A DNA stretch of 64,000 nucleotides, from NCBI RefSeq assembly GCF_030403505.1, contig NZ_JAUEMJ010000003.1, positions 733,690 through 797,689 of the forward strand, written 5' to 3'. Below the pieces are notes generated by a model, which worked only from the letters and a program-made list of their open reading frames with translations, did no database searches and was not told the origin of the DNA. Source of the stretch: Glycomyces tritici (GTDB lineage Bacteria; Actinomycetota; Actinomycetes; Mycobacteriales; Micromonosporaceae). Below are positions 26,001 to 34,975 of this stretch, in pieces (within the stretch, counting starts at the first letter, position 1; the number at the start of each line of letters is the position of its first letter). The translations under genes and the position numbers were made by a program.

Positions 26001-26834
26001 GTGGACAGAAAGAGGAAGCATCTGATCCGTCTCGGCGCGGGCGTCGCCGCAGGTCTCGGCGCCGCCGCCATCGCGTGGACGGGCATCGCGGCCAACGCGG
26101 AGCCCGTCGACACCAAGGGCGACTTCGAAGCCCAGATCATCGGCGGCGGCGACGTCGCCGAGGGCCAGTACCCCTGGCTGGTCGGCCTCGGCTCCCCCGG
26201 CGAGGGCACGGCCTACGAGCGCCAGTTCTGCGGCGGCACGGTGATCGCCGAAGACGTGGTCCTCACCGCCGCGCACTGCGTCGAGGAGTCCGCCGCCGCG
26301 GACCTCGTCGTCTTCTCCGGCGCGATCGACCTCGAGTCCGAGGACGTCGTGGAGACCGCGGTCGCGGACCTTCACGTCGCCGAGGACTACAACGACCCCA
26401 TCGCGATGGCGAACGACTGGGCGCTGCTCAAGCTCGCCGAGCCGGTCGACGTCGAGCCGATCGCGCTGGGCACCGAGGTCGAGGAGTTCGACGCCCTCGA
26501 GACCGCGGGCTGGGGCGACACCGGCGAGGGCTTCCCGACCACCGCGCAGTGGGTCGAGGTGCCGTTCGTGAGCGACGCCGACTGCGAGGCGGCCTACCCG
26601 GACGAGGTCGACGCGGCCTCGATGCTGTGCGCCGGCGACCTCGAGAACGGCGGCGTGGACTCGTGCCAGGGCGACTCGGGCGGTCCGATCATGAGCCCGG
26701 CCGGTGAGGACCAGGTCCTCGTGGGCATCGTCAGCTGGGGCTACGGCTGCGCCGAGGCGGGCAACCCGGGCGTGTACGGCGAGGTCGCGGAGTTCGACGA
26801 GACCATCGAAGCGGTCCTGGCGGGCTGGGAGTAG
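26001..26834 (+). CDS. Secreted trypsin-like serine protease (S1 family)
   Basis: A 277-residue exported trypsin. A signal peptide (about residues 1-33, R-K-R-K-H then an alanine-rich core) and a short propeptide precede the mature start I-I-G-G-G near 46. The triad is H92 (T-A-A-H-C), D139 (N-D-W-A-L-L) and S226 (G-D-S-G-G-P). D220, six residues before S226, predicts cleavage after Lys/Arg. Disulfides C77-C93, C195-C210 and C222-C250 fit the fold. GTG 26001 follows GAAAGGA at a normal distance. The upstream 140 bp are unusually AT-rich, consistent with a promoter. Confidence 0.92.
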   Translation: MDRKRKHLIRLGAGVAAGLGAAAIAWTGIAANAEPVDTKGDFEAQIIGGGDVAEGQYPWLVGLGSPGEGTAYERQFCGGTVIAEDVVLTAAHCVEESAAADLVVFSGAIDLESEDVVETAVADLHVAEDYNDPIAMANDWALLKLAEPVDVEPIALGTEVEEFDALETAGWGDTGEGFPTTAQWVEVPFVSDADCEAAYPDEVDAASMLCAGDLENGGVDSCQGDSGGPIMSPAGEDQVLVGIVSWGYGCAEAGNPGVYGEVAEFDETIEAVLAGWE

Positions 26835-26852
26835 CACCCGCCGCACACCCTC

Positions 26853-26945
26853 AGGGCCGCATGGCAGGCGGCCCGATCACCTTAGGGCCGCACGGCAGGC
26901 GGCCTGATCACCTTCGGGCCGCACGGCAGGCGGTCCGATCACGCA
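26853..26945. repeat. 31-bp tandem repeat, 3 copies
   Basis: Units start at 26853, 26884 and 26915: (A/C)GGGCCGCAYGGCAGGCGG followed by YCYGATCACCTT, with a few substitutions. They begin 18 bp after the trypsin stop. Confidence 0.9.
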
Positions 26946-26949
26946 ACAG

Positions 26950-26987
26950 GGGCCGGGCGGCCCACGCGAGTCGCGGCCGCCCGGCCC
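26950..26987 (+). terminator. Terminator hairpin after trypsin gene
   Basis: GGGCCGGGCGGCC and GGCCGCCCGGCCC pair perfectly around a 12-base loop. Confidence 0.75.
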
Positions 26988-27105
26988 TTCGCTTCGCCGC
27001 CCCGCCACCTCGGCCTCCGCGCCGCGCGGGCGGCGCCGCCGCGGGGTCTTCGGGCCCTTCTGCGGCGGCCTTGTATACTTCGATCGGCTCTGTTCGCCAG
27101 AGTTC

Positions 27106-27176
27106 GCGGGTGTAGTTCATTGGTAGAATGCGACCTTCCCAAGGTTGAGAGGCGAGTTCGATTCTCGTCACCCGCT
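27106..27176 (+). tRNA. tRNA-Gly (anticodon CCC)
   Basis: A 71-nt cloverleaf. The acceptor stem GCGGGTG pairs with CACCCGC. The anticodon stem CGACC/GGTTG closes the loop TTCCCAA, giving CCC. The T arm has the usual GTTCGATTC. The discriminator is T and CCA is not encoded (CCGA follows). It reads GGG codons. The start is preceded by AT-rich TTGTATACTTCG. Confidence 0.92.
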
Positions 27177-27186
27177 CCGATTTTCG

Positions 27187-27216
27187 ACGGCCGTCCCGGT
27201 TCACCGGGGCGGCCGT
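27187..27216 (+). terminator. Terminator after tRNA-Gly
   Basis: ACGGCCGTCCCGG pairs with CCGGGGCGGCCGT (one G-T pair) over TTCA, 10 bp after the tRNA. Confidence 0.8.
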
Positions 27217-27307
27217 TCGGCGTTTCGCCTTCCTTCCCGACAAAACCTCCCATTGACCTGCATCGATGCTGTCTGATGCAGCACGGCGCACGATAACAGA
27301 GACCCTC

Positions 27308-27336
27308 TTCACATTCGCAATGCTCGCGGGTAGTAT
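27308..27336 (+). promoter_or_regulatory. Vegetative-type promoter for the sugar ABC operon
   Basis: TTCACA (27308-27313), a 17-bp spacer, then TAGTAT (27331-27336). Transcription would start near 27343, just before the operator. Confidence 0.7.
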
Positions 27337-27365
27337 GGCCGCATCGATAATTTCCGATACTTTCT

Positions 27366-27378
27366 CCGAAAGTTTCGG
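27366..27378. promoter_or_regulatory. LacI-type operator CCGAAAGTTTCGG
   Basis: A perfect 13-bp palindrome with a central G, 24-36 bases downstream of the expected transcription start. Sites of the CGAAANTTTCG type are bound by BxlR-like LacI-family repressors of xylo-oligosaccharide importers in streptomycetes. A degenerate copy (CCGATACTTTC) precedes it at 27354. Confidence 0.75.
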
Positions 27379-27412
27379 GCACCCTTCAGTTCCATCGAGA
27401 GGACGAGCAACG

Positions 27413-28693
27413 ATGCGAAATCCCCTACTCAGGCCACGAGCGCTGATGGCGGCCGGTACGGCCGCAGTGCTCGCGCTGAGTGCCGCCGCGTGCGGCGACA
27501 GCGGCGAGAGCGACGCCGATCTCACCTGGTGGCACATCCAGAACCAGGACCCGCTCATGTCGACCTGGCAGGAGTTCGCCGACGACTTCGAGGCCGCGAA
27601 CGACCTCACCATCGACGTCCAGCCCATCGAGAACCAGGCGTTCAAAGACCGCATGGGCACTGCCGCGCAGTCCGGCGACGTGCCGGACATCTTCCACACC
27701 TGGGGCGGCGGCGTCCTCGCCGAACAGGTCGAGGCCGGCCTCGTGCAGGACCTCACCGGCAAGCTCGACTGCATCGACCAGATCAACCCGATCGCCTTGG
27801 AGCCCTACACGATCGACGGCAAGCTCTACGGCATGCCGTTCGACGCCGGGGTCGTCGGATTCTGGTACAACATGGACCTCTTCGAGCAGGCCGGCATCAG
27901 TGCGCCCCCGGCCACGTGGGACGAGTTCCTGGCCGCCGTCGAGGCCCTGAAGGCCGCCGACATCACGCCGATCGCCCTCGCCGGCGCCGACAAGTGGCCC
28001 GGCCACTACTACTGGACCTACCTGGCGATGCGCAACGTCGGCCTCGACGGCCTCGCCGCCGCAGCCGAAGCCGGGGACTTCTCCGACGAGGGCTTCGTCC
28101 AGGCCGGCCAGATGGTCGCCGACCTCGCCGCCCTCGAGCCCTTCCAGCCCGGCTTCGAATCCGCCGTCTACGGCGAGGCCGACGGCCAGTCCGCCATCAT
28201 GGGCGAGGGCCTCGCCGCCATGGAGCTCATGGGCCAGTGGGCCCCGCAGGCCCAGCGCGACAACTCCGGCACCGAAGGCCCCGAGAACCTCGGGTTCTTC
28301 CCGTTCCCGACGGTCGAGGGCGGCGTCGGCACCGCCACCGAGTTCCTCGGCGGCGGCAACGGCTACGCGGTCGCCGCTGACGCGCCCGACGCGGCCCTGG
28401 ACTTCCTGTGCAACTTCATGGAGCCCGAGAACTACTCCCGCGCCATCACCGAGGGCAACCTGACCCCGGTCGCCGCCGACCCCGCGTCGGTCGCACCGGA
28501 GATGAACGAGGACACCCAGAAGGTCGTGGACGCGCTCGCCAGCGCCACCGGCACGCAGCTGTACCTCGACCAGGCGTACCCGCCGGCCATCGGCGGCGTC
28601 ATCAACGACGCCACTGAGGGCCTGCTCCTGGGCCAGCTGACGCCCGAGGACTTCGTGGCGATGGTCAACGAGGCCTGGGCGGCCGAGGGGTGA
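27413..28693 (+). CDS. Sugar ABC transporter substrate-binding lipoprotein (BxlE/family 1 type)
   Basis: A 426-residue family-1 sugar-binding lipoprotein. The signal peptide ends in a lipobox L-S-A-A-A-C with C27 as the lipidated residue. L-T-W-W-H-I-Q-N, V-P-D-I-F-H-T-W-G and L-Y-G-M-P-F-D-A are typical of the fold. The two permeases follow with stop-start overlaps, so the three form one operon. The upstream operator type suggests xylo-oligosaccharides or a related plant sugar; this is inferred from the operator and not from binding residues. No regulator gene is adjacent. Confidence 0.9.
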   Translation: MRNPLLRPRALMAAGTAAVLALSAAACGDSGESDADLTWWHIQNQDPLMSTWQEFADDFEAANDLTIDVQPIENQAFKDRMGTAAQSGDVPDIFHTWGGGVLAEQVEAGLVQDLTGKLDCIDQINPIALEPYTIDGKLYGMPFDAGVVGFWYNMDLFEQAGISAPPATWDEFLAAVEALKAADITPIALAGADKWPGHYYWTYLAMRNVGLDGLAAAAEAGDFSDEGFVQAGQMVADLAALEPFQPGFESAVYGEADGQSAIMGEGLAAMELMGQWAPQAQRDNSGTEGPENLGFFPFPTVEGGVGTATEFLGGGNGYAVAADAPDAALDFLCNFMEPENYSRAITEGNLTPVAADPASVAPEMNEDTQKVVDALASATGTQLYLDQAYPPAIGGVINDATEGLLLGQLTPEDFVAMVNEAWAAEG

Positions 28694-29619
28694 CACTCAA
28701 GGAGCCCCTTCGGGACTCCCCGGTAGCGGGGACGCTCTCGTCGTTCATCGTGCCCGGCCTGATGCTGTTCCTGCTGTTCGTGATCCTGCCGGTGCTGTTC
28801 GCCGCGTACGTCTCGTTCTTCCGCTGGAACGGCCTCGGCGGCGTCCCGACCGAGTTCGTGGGGCTGGAGAACTTCCAGGCCCTGCTCAAGGACGAGGTCT
28901 TCCTGGGCGACCTGTGGCGCCTGGGCCTGATCGTGGTGCTGTCCCTGGTGGTCCAGCTTCCGATCTCGTTCGGCCTGGCGATGCTGCTGCACCAGCGGTT
29001 CCCAGGGCGCACGGCGTTCCGGCTGCTGTTCTTCGTGCCGTACGTCCTCACCGAGGCGGTCACGGCCGTGCTGTTCCGGCTGGTGTTCTCGCCGCGGCGC
29101 GGTTTCGCGGACTCGCTGCTGGGGAGCCTCGGCATCGACGCCCAGATCGGCTGGCTGTCGGACCGCGACATCATCATGTTCGTGGTGTTCGGCATCCTCA
29201 CCTGGAAGTTCTTCGGCTTCCACATGATCCTGTTCCTGGCCGGGCGCCAGAACATCCCTGACGAGCTGTACGAGGCCGCGGCCATCGACGGCGCCACCAG
29301 GGGCCAGGCGTTCCGGAACATCACGCTGCCGCTCATGGGCCCGACCGCGCGGATGATCGTGTTCCTCTCCGTCATCGGCGCGGTGCAGTTGTTCGACCTG
29401 GTGTACGTGCTCACGGGCGGCGGGCCGTTCCACGCCTCCGAGACGCTCGCGATCACCATGTACGAGCAGGGCTTCCAGCGCAACCAGATCGGGTACGCCT
29501 CGGCGCTGTCGATCGCGATGTTCCTGATCAGCCTCGTGTTCGCGCTGCTGTACCAGCGTTTCGTCCTGAACCGCGACCTCCAGGGGTCGATCACCACCTC
29601 CGGGGGGACACGCTCATGA
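28690..29619 (+). CDS. Sugar ABC transporter permease (MalF-like)
   Basis: A 309-residue inner-membrane permease with six predicted membrane segments. The EAA loop that contacts the ATPase is E-A-A-A-I-D-G-A-T-R-G-Q-A-F near residues 196-210. GTG 28690 overlaps the lipoprotein stop (GTGA). Family: MalF/UgpA-type. It should pair with the next permease. Confidence 0.93.
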   Translation: MTLKEPLRDSPVAGTLSSFIVPGLMLFLLFVILPVLFAAYVSFFRWNGLGGVPTEFVGLENFQALLKDEVFLGDLWRLGLIVVLSLVVQLPISFGLAMLLHQRFPGRTAFRLLFFVPYVLTEAVTAVLFRLVFSPRRGFADSLLGSLGIDAQIGWLSDRDIIMFVVFGILTWKFFGFHMILFLAGRQNIPDELYEAAAIDGATRGQAFRNITLPLMGPTARMIVFLSVIGAVQLFDLVYVLTGGGPFHASETLAITMYEQGFQRNQIGYASALSIAMFLISLVFALLYQRFVLNRDLQGSITTSGGTRS

Positions 29620-30458
29620 CGGTCACCATGCGCAGCGCGCGGATCCTGCGCCACACCGGTTTCTACATCGCGGCGTTCGTGACGACGGCGTTCGTGGCGA
29701 CGCCGATCCTGTTCGCGCTCTTGGGCGGTTTCAAGGACAACCAGCAGCTGCGCGAGAACGCGCTGGGCCTGCCGGCTCCGTGGAACACCGCGAACTACAC
29801 GGACGTGCTCGCTTCGGGCACGTTCTGGCAGCAGCTCTTCAGCTCGGTGTTCATCGCGCTGGTGACGACGTTCATCGTGGTCATCTGCTCGGCGATGATC
29901 GCGTTCGTGTTCGCGCGCTTCGCGTTCCGGGGCCGGGAGGGCCTGTTCACGCTGTTCGCGGCGGGCATGATGTTCCCGTTCGCGGTGGCGGTGCTGCCGC
30001 TGTTCATCATCTTGCGGACGTTCGAGCTGCTCAACAGCCCGTTCGGAGTGATCCTGCCGCAGGCGGCGTTCGGTCTGCCGCTGACGATCATCATTCTGCG
30101 CACGTTCTTCCGGCAGATTCCGGCCGAGGTCGAGGAGGCGGCGACGATCGACGGCGCGGGTCCTTGGCTGTTCTTCACCCGGATTCTGCTGCCGATGTCG
30201 CGGCCGGTGCTGGCGACGGTGTCGGTGCTCGCGCTGGTCGGTTCCTGGAACTCGTTCCTGCTGCCGCTGGTGGTGCTCCAGAAGTCGACGTGGTGGACGC
30301 TGCCGCTGGGTGTGACCCAGTTCAGCGGGCAGTTCGCTTCGGACACTGCGAAGGTGCTGGCGTTCGTCATGCTGGCGATGCTGCCGGCGCTGATCTTCTA
30401 CGCGTTCGCCGAGCGGCATCTGATCAGCGGTCTGACCGCGGGCGGCACCAAGGGGTGA
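29616..30458 (+). CDS. Sugar ABC transporter permease (MalG-like)
   Basis: A 280-residue permease with six membrane segments and the EAA loop E-E-A-A-T-I-D-G-A-G-P-W near 172-183. The start overlaps the previous stop (ATGA). No ATP-binding gene follows; importers of this class in actinomycetes usually share one MsiK-type ATPase encoded elsewhere, which is likely here too. Confidence 0.93.
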   Translation: MTVTMRSARILRHTGFYIAAFVTTAFVATPILFALLGGFKDNQQLRENALGLPAPWNTANYTDVLASGTFWQQLFSSVFIALVTTFIVVICSAMIAFVFARFAFRGREGLFTLFAAGMMFPFAVAVLPLFIILRTFELLNSPFGVILPQAAFGLPLTIIILRTFFRQIPAEVEEAATIDGAGPWLFFTRILLPMSRPVLATVSVLALVGSWNSFLLPLVVLQKSTWWTLPLGVTQFSGQFASDTAKVLAFVMLAMLPALIFYAFAERHLISGLTAGGTKG

Positions 30459-30472
30459 CCTGATCGGTTCCG

Positions 30473-30510
30473 GACGGGCCCGGGGTGCGCAGAGCACCCG
30501 CGGGCCCGTC
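30473..30510 (+). terminator. Terminator of the sugar ABC operon
   Basis: GACGGGCCCGGGGTGC pairs with GCACCCGCGGGCCCGTC with one bulged base, 15 bp after the permease stop. Confidence 0.75.
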
Positions 30511-30531
30511 GTCGTTTCCGGTGGGCCCGGC

Positions 30532-30667
30532 GTGTTCGAGACCCTGCGGACCCGTGGCCGTTCTGGTGGGCCCGGGGTGTTCGAGACCCCTGCGGACCCG
30601 TGGTCGTTCTGGTGAGCTCGAGGTGTTCGAGTCCCCTGCGGGCCCTCGTCGTTTCCGGCGGGAACCG
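30532..30667. repeat. 45-46-bp tandem repeat, about 3 copies
   Basis: Units begin GTGTTCGAG at 30532, 30577 and 30623, with C-C-T-G-C-G-G-A-C-C-C-G-T-G-G downstream in each. The first half-unit overlaps the terminator arm at 30501. It occupies most of the gap before the beta-propeller gene. Confidence 0.85.
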
Positions 30668-30694
30668 TTTCGCGGGGCGCGGCGTCCGAAGAGC

Positions 30695-32584
30695 ATGAAG
30701 CCCAGACTCCTCATCGCATGCGCCTCGGCGGCGGTCGTCGCCGCCGCGAGCGCGTGCACCTCTCAGTCCCCCGACGGCGAGCTCTCGGTCGAATCGATCC
30801 CTTGGGTTCCCGTCTCCGCCCAGCTCACTGCGTTCGACTCGTGCGACGACGCGCTCGAAGGCATCCAGGACGCGGCGATCACCGCGTTCGAGAACTTCGA
30901 TTTCAACGAGTCGATCCCCCTCGAAGAGGAGTTCGCCGCCGGCGACTCCGCGGCGGGCACGACCGCCGAGTCGCCCACCCAGGGCGCGAGGGACGACTCC
31001 CACTCCGGCACCAACAATGCCGTTGCGGGCGTTGACGAACCGGACATCGTGAAGACCGACGGCACGTTCATCTACTCCGTCACCGACTACGACGCAGTGC
31101 GCGTGACCGACACCCGCTCGGGCGAGGTCGTGGCCGAGCGCCCGACCGAGAGCGAAGCCTGGGGCCACCAGCTGTTCCTCGGCGACGACGAGCTGCTCCT
31201 GATGTCCGCGTTGAGCACCGAGGTGGACGGCGCGTACTTGAGCGAGTTCCGGCTGGAGCGTCTGGACCCGACCTCGCTGGACGTACTCGACACCTTCACC
31301 ATGGAAGGCTCCATGGTGGACGCCCGCCTGGTGGACGGCGAAGTGCGCCTGGCGATCGGCACCGAACCGCAGATCCAGCCCGTATGGGAGGAGCTGTACG
31401 GCTCCGACTCCTCGGACGAGGCCGTCGCCGAAGCCGTGCGCGACACCGAGCTCACGGACTGGCTGCCGTCCTATGAGGTCAACGGCACGGCGCACGAGGT
31501 CGACTGCGCGGAGATCGCGCACCCCGACCGGTTCACCGGCTCCTCGGTGAGCGTGCTCGCGCTGCCCGCCGACGGCGCCTGGACCGAGGCCGCGCCCCAC
31601 ACGGTGATGGTCGACGGCTCGATGGTGCACGGCACCGACGAAAGCCTCTACCTGGCCCACTACGACTATGCGTGGGGCGATGAGGAGGCGAAGGCCGAGA
31701 GCGAGATCTACCGGTTCACGTTCGCGGACGGCCAGGCCCGCCTGGCCGGCGAGGCGGCCGTGCCGGGAACGCTGCTCAACCAGTACTCGCTGAGCGAGTA
31801 CGACGGCCACCTGCGGGTGGCGACGACCGAGATGCCGACCGGCAGCGGCTGCGGCCCGTGGATGGACTGCGTCTGGGGCGGCCAGGCCGAAGCCGAGGAG
31901 GGCGAGACGTCGAAGTCGACGGTGACGGTCTTCGCGGTCGGCGACGACGCGCTCGAGGAGACCGGTTCGGTGACCGATCTCGGTGTGGACGAGCAGATCT
32001 ACGCGGTCCGCTTCCTCGGCGACACCGGTTACGTGGTGACCTTCCGCCAGACCGACCCGCTGTACACGCTCGACCTCTCCGACCCGTCGAACCCGGTCGT
32101 CACCGGCGAACTCAAGATCACCGGTTACTCCGGCTACCTGCACCCGGTCGGCCCGGACCGCCTGCTCGGCGTCGGCCAGGAGGCCACGCCCGAGGGCCAG
32201 ACCATGGGCCTCCAGGTGAGCCTGTTCGACACGGCCGCAGACGAAGCCGCCGTGCTGGACCAGTACCTCCGCGAGGGCGCGGACTCGACCGTGCTGTACG
32301 ACCCCCACGCATTCCTGTACTGGGAGGAGGCCTCGATCGCGGTGATTCCGGTGCAGGACTGGGACATGGAGTACCAAGCCGGGGTGCTGGTGCTCGGGAT
32401 CGGCGCGGATTCCCTCACCGAGGAGACCTGGATCGACCACAGCGAGGGCGATGTCGACCCGTACAACACGCAGATCATGCGCACCATCGTGATCGGCGAT
32501 CAGCTCTGGACCCTCTCCAACGCCGGCCTCCAGGCCAACCAGCTCGGCGGCGCCTACGAGCGCACCGCCTGGGTCGGCTGGTAG
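30695..32584 (+). CDS. Secreted beta-propeller lipoprotein (PF09826 type)
   Basis: A 629-residue exported lipoprotein. The lipobox is A-S-A-C with C21. The hallmark T-N-N-A-V-A-G-V-D-E-P-D-I-V-K-T-D-G (residues about 109-125) opens the beta-propeller region of this family, and repeated Y-x-V-R-F-L-G-D-T-G-Y-V-V-T-F-R blades follow to the end. The family is widespread but without known activity. ATG 30695 is the first start with a signal peptide. It ends with a strong hairpin. Confidence 0.88.
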   Translation: MKPRLLIACASAAVVAAASACTSQSPDGELSVESIPWVPVSAQLTAFDSCDDALEGIQDAAITAFENFDFNESIPLEEEFAAGDSAAGTTAESPTQGARDDSHSGTNNAVAGVDEPDIVKTDGTFIYSVTDYDAVRVTDTRSGEVVAERPTESEAWGHQLFLGDDELLLMSALSTEVDGAYLSEFRLERLDPTSLDVLDTFTMEGSMVDARLVDGEVRLAIGTEPQIQPVWEELYGSDSSDEAVAEAVRDTELTDWLPSYEVNGTAHEVDCAEIAHPDRFTGSSVSVLALPADGAWTEAAPHTVMVDGSMVHGTDESLYLAHYDYAWGDEEAKAESEIYRFTFADGQARLAGEAAVPGTLLNQYSLSEYDGHLRVATTEMPTGSGCGPWMDCVWGGQAEAEEGETSKSTVTVFAVGDDALEETGSVTDLGVDEQIYAVRFLGDTGYVVTFRQTDPLYTLDLSDPSNPVVTGELKITGYSGYLHPVGPDRLLGVGQEATPEGQTMGLQVSLFDTAADEAAVLDQYLREGADSTVLYDPHAFLYWEEASIAVIPVQDWDMEYQAGVLVLGIGADSLTEETWIDHSEGDVDPYNTQIMRTIVIGDQLWTLSNAGLQANQLGGAYERTAWVGW

Positions 32585-32616
32585 CAAGGCTTTCCTCCGG
32601 AGCCGGGAGGAAAACA

Positions 32617-32653
32617 GGGCCCGCACCGCTCATTCGGGTAGCGGTGCGGGCCC
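32617..32653 (+). terminator. Terminator hairpin
   Basis: GGGCCCGCACCGCT pairs perfectly with AGCGGTGCGGGCCC over a 9-base loop, 32 bp after the beta-propeller stop. Confidence 0.85.
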
Positions 32654-32801
32654 CTTCGCCCGTGTGCGGTCGGCGTACGGGCCCGGCACCCGCCGCGCCT
32701 GCGGCACGTGACCGGCAGCGGAGCCGGAGCCCCGCCGCCGGTGATCCGTCACTTGTCGCGGATGTTCCTGTACCGCCGCGGAATGTAGCCCTGGGCCCGC
32801 A

Positions 32802-32996
32802 GTGAGGCGGGGGACACCTGGTCGTGCCGCATTCGTCATCCCGCCAGGGGATGAGGGTCCGCCGCTACTCGCCTGGTCCGCAGGTCTCGACTCGCCCGAG
32901 CCCGACGACCTGTACGAGGACGACGATGAAGACGACGGCGAGGACCCTTGGTTCGCCCTCGGCATCGGTGTCATCAACCCGGACGAATCCAACTGA
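32802..32996 (+). CDS. Possible 64-residue acidic peptide
   Basis: GTG 32802 opens a frame whose second half is strongly acidic (D-D-L-Y-E-D-D-D-E-D-D-G-E-D-P-W-F) and ends G-I-G-V-I-N-P-D-E-S-N. Third-position GC is coding-like in the acidic part. No homology or partner gene is recognised. Bases 33000-33262 downstream hold only a two-copy, about 57-bp direct repeat (33051-33164). Confidence 0.45.
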   Translation: MRRGTPGRAAFVIPPGDEGPPLLAWSAGLDSPEPDDLYEDDDEDDGEDPWFALGIGVINPDESN

Positions 32997-33262
32997 GCAG
33001 CGGACACCTGAGCCCTTTCATCGACAGCAGCGACGGCACGCAGCGGCTCGGACGTCGTGACGGCCCGCTGGCCCATGCGTTCGGACCCGGCGTCCGCCGC
33101 ACCCTCGTCGTGACGGCCCGCTGACCGTGGGATCCGCGCTACGCGTCCGCCGCACCCTGAACCCGGGCCGCGGCGCGCGGCGGGGGTCGGCGGGCCGCAG
33201 CCGATGGCCGCGCCCCGCCGCAGTGTCGTCGCCGCGTCGCCGCGCCCTTCGACCTCCAGCCG

Positions 33263-34975
33263 CTACTCCACTCTCCGGATCTCGGTGAGCATGCGAACCC
33301 CGCCGAGGCCCCACATCTCGTTCCAGAAGCTCGCGTAGACCCCGGCCTCGCCCTCGTTCCCCGTCGGCCAGCCCGTCCATACCGCGTTGCACGCCTGCGA
33401 CCAGGCGCCGTTGTACCAGATCGGAATCGCCGGAAGATCACGCATCACGATCGCCTGGAGTTCGGCGATCAACTCGGCGTAGTGCGGATCGTCGGCGGCG
33501 AGGGTCGCGAGCTCCTGCGTGAGCTCCCAAGCGGTCTCGTCCTCCCAGCGAGAGAAGTTCGAGAGGGCTTGGGTGTCGCGGATCGGCAGCTCGAACAGGT
33601 GCCGGAAGTGGCTCCACGGCGAGTTGGTGAGCCCGCTGCGGTTGTTGATCTGCAGGTCGAAGTCACCGCTTTCGCGGGTGGCGTCGACCTCGGCGGCGTC
33701 GATGAAGACGGCCTGAACCCTGATGCCCACATCGCTGAGGTCGCGAGCGAGGGAGACGGCCGCGTCCTCCCAGTCGGTCCAGCCTGCCGGGACGACCAGC
33801 TGCAGCTCGATCTTCTCGCCGTCGAGGGTCTCCACGAAGCCGTCGCCGTCCTCGTCCTTGTACCCGGCCGCCTCCAGCATCTCAACCGCGCTGGAGGGCT
33901 CGAACACGAAACCGTGCTCGCTCACCGCCGCCTGATCGTAGTAGCGCTCCCAGATCGGGAGGAGCCCAGTGGGGTGCGCTTCGCTCACCATGCCGCCGTA
34001 GACGGCGTCCACGATCTCGCCCGGACTGATCGCGTGGGCCATGGCCCGGCGGAACTTCGGGTCGTCCAGCGGCTTGCGGGTGGTGTTCGGCACGAGCATG
34101 GCGGTGTTGACCGGCGACATGAACGGCGGCTTGTCGTAGTAGGTGGTGAGCTCGGGATCGCCCTGGAGAAAGTCCGCGATGCCCGCCATGAAGTTGTTGG
34201 CGAGGTCGAGGCGGCCTTCGATGAGCATGTTGAGGATGTCCTCGTTGCCGAGCGTCACAAGATCCACAATGTACTGCGGCTTGACTTCGAGGCCGAGCGC
34301 CTCGGCGGCCCACCAGCTCTCGCGCTTGACCCAGACGATCCGCGTGTCGTCGAAGCTGTGCACCCCGTACGGCCCGGTGACCACCGGGTTCGGGTCGAGC
34401 GGGCCGGTCAGCAGTTCCTCGGCGGTGTACGCCTCGAAGACGTGCTTGGGGACGATCACGTGGGTGTACAGGAAGTTGTCCCACTCCTGCTGGCGCGCAT
34501 CGGAGAAGCGGAACTTCACGGTGTGCTCGTCGACGACCTGGGCCTCGTCCAGCCAGTCCCAGACGCCGCCGTACGGCACGCCCTCGATCTTGCCGAGCTC
34601 GAAGGTGAACGCCACGTCGTCGGCCGTGAGCGGCTTGCCGTCGCTCCATTTGACACCGCTGCGCAGGCGCAGCTCGAACTCGCGCTCGGAGGTCCATTCG
34701 CCGGATTCGGCGAGCCAGGGGCTGAGCCGCTGCTCGACGGTGTCGAACACGAAGAGGTACTCGTAGCCGAGGCCGTTGAGGCCGGTGACGCCGCCGGCCG
34801 AGATGGGGTTGAAGTCGCCGGGTGGGCCCCAGGCCGTGCCGGTCGAGTAGAGGGTCTTGCTGCGCGGGAACTCGCCGTCCCCGTCGTCCGCCGGGCTCTC
34901 GTCGTCGGTGCAGCCCGCGGCGGTGGCCAGGGCTGCCGTGGCGAAGAGTGCGGGTAGGTGTCGCCTCTTGGTCAT
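33263..34975 (-). CDS. Family-5 ABC substrate-binding lipoprotein, possibly oligosaccharide-type
   Basis: A 570-residue lipoprotein (C22 after T-A-A-G) of the peptide/oligosaccharide (SBP_bac_5) family. L-R-S-G-V-K-W-S-D-G-K-P-L-T-A-D-D-V (near 125-142) is the family signature. The opening T-A-W-G-P-P-G-D-F-N-P-I and G-Y-E-Y-L-F-V-F-D resemble the CbtA-like members that bind cello-oligosaccharides; that is an inference. No permease or ATPase genes accompany it, so it must use a transporter encoded elsewhere. ATG 34975 begins the signal peptide MTKRRHLPAL. Confidence 0.85.
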   Translation of the reverse strand: MTKRRHLPALFATAALATAAGCTDDESPADDGDGEFPRSKTLYSTGTAWGPPGDFNPISAGGVTGLNGLGYEYLFVFDTVEQRLSPWLAESGEWTSEREFELRLRSGVKWSDGKPLTADDVAFTFELGKIEGVPYGGVWDWLDEAQVVDEHTVKFRFSDARQQEWDNFLYTHVIVPKHVFEAYTAEELLTGPLDPNPVVTGPYGVHSFDDTRIVWVKRESWWAAEALGLEVKPQYIVDLVTLGNEDILNMLIEGRLDLANNFMAGIADFLQGDPELTTYYDKPPFMSPVNTAMLVPNTTRKPLDDPKFRRAMAHAISPGEIVDAVYGGMVSEAHPTGLLPIWERYYDQAAVSEHGFVFEPSSAVEMLEAAGYKDEDGDGFVETLDGEKIELQLVVPAGWTDWEDAAVSLARDLSDVGIRVQAVFIDAAEVDATRESGDFDLQINNRSGLTNSPWSHFRHLFELPIRDTQALSNFSRWEDETAWELTQELATLAADDPHYAELIAELQAIVMRDLPAIPIWYNGAWSQACNAVWTGWPTGNEGEAGVYASFWNEMWGLGGVRMLTEIRRVE

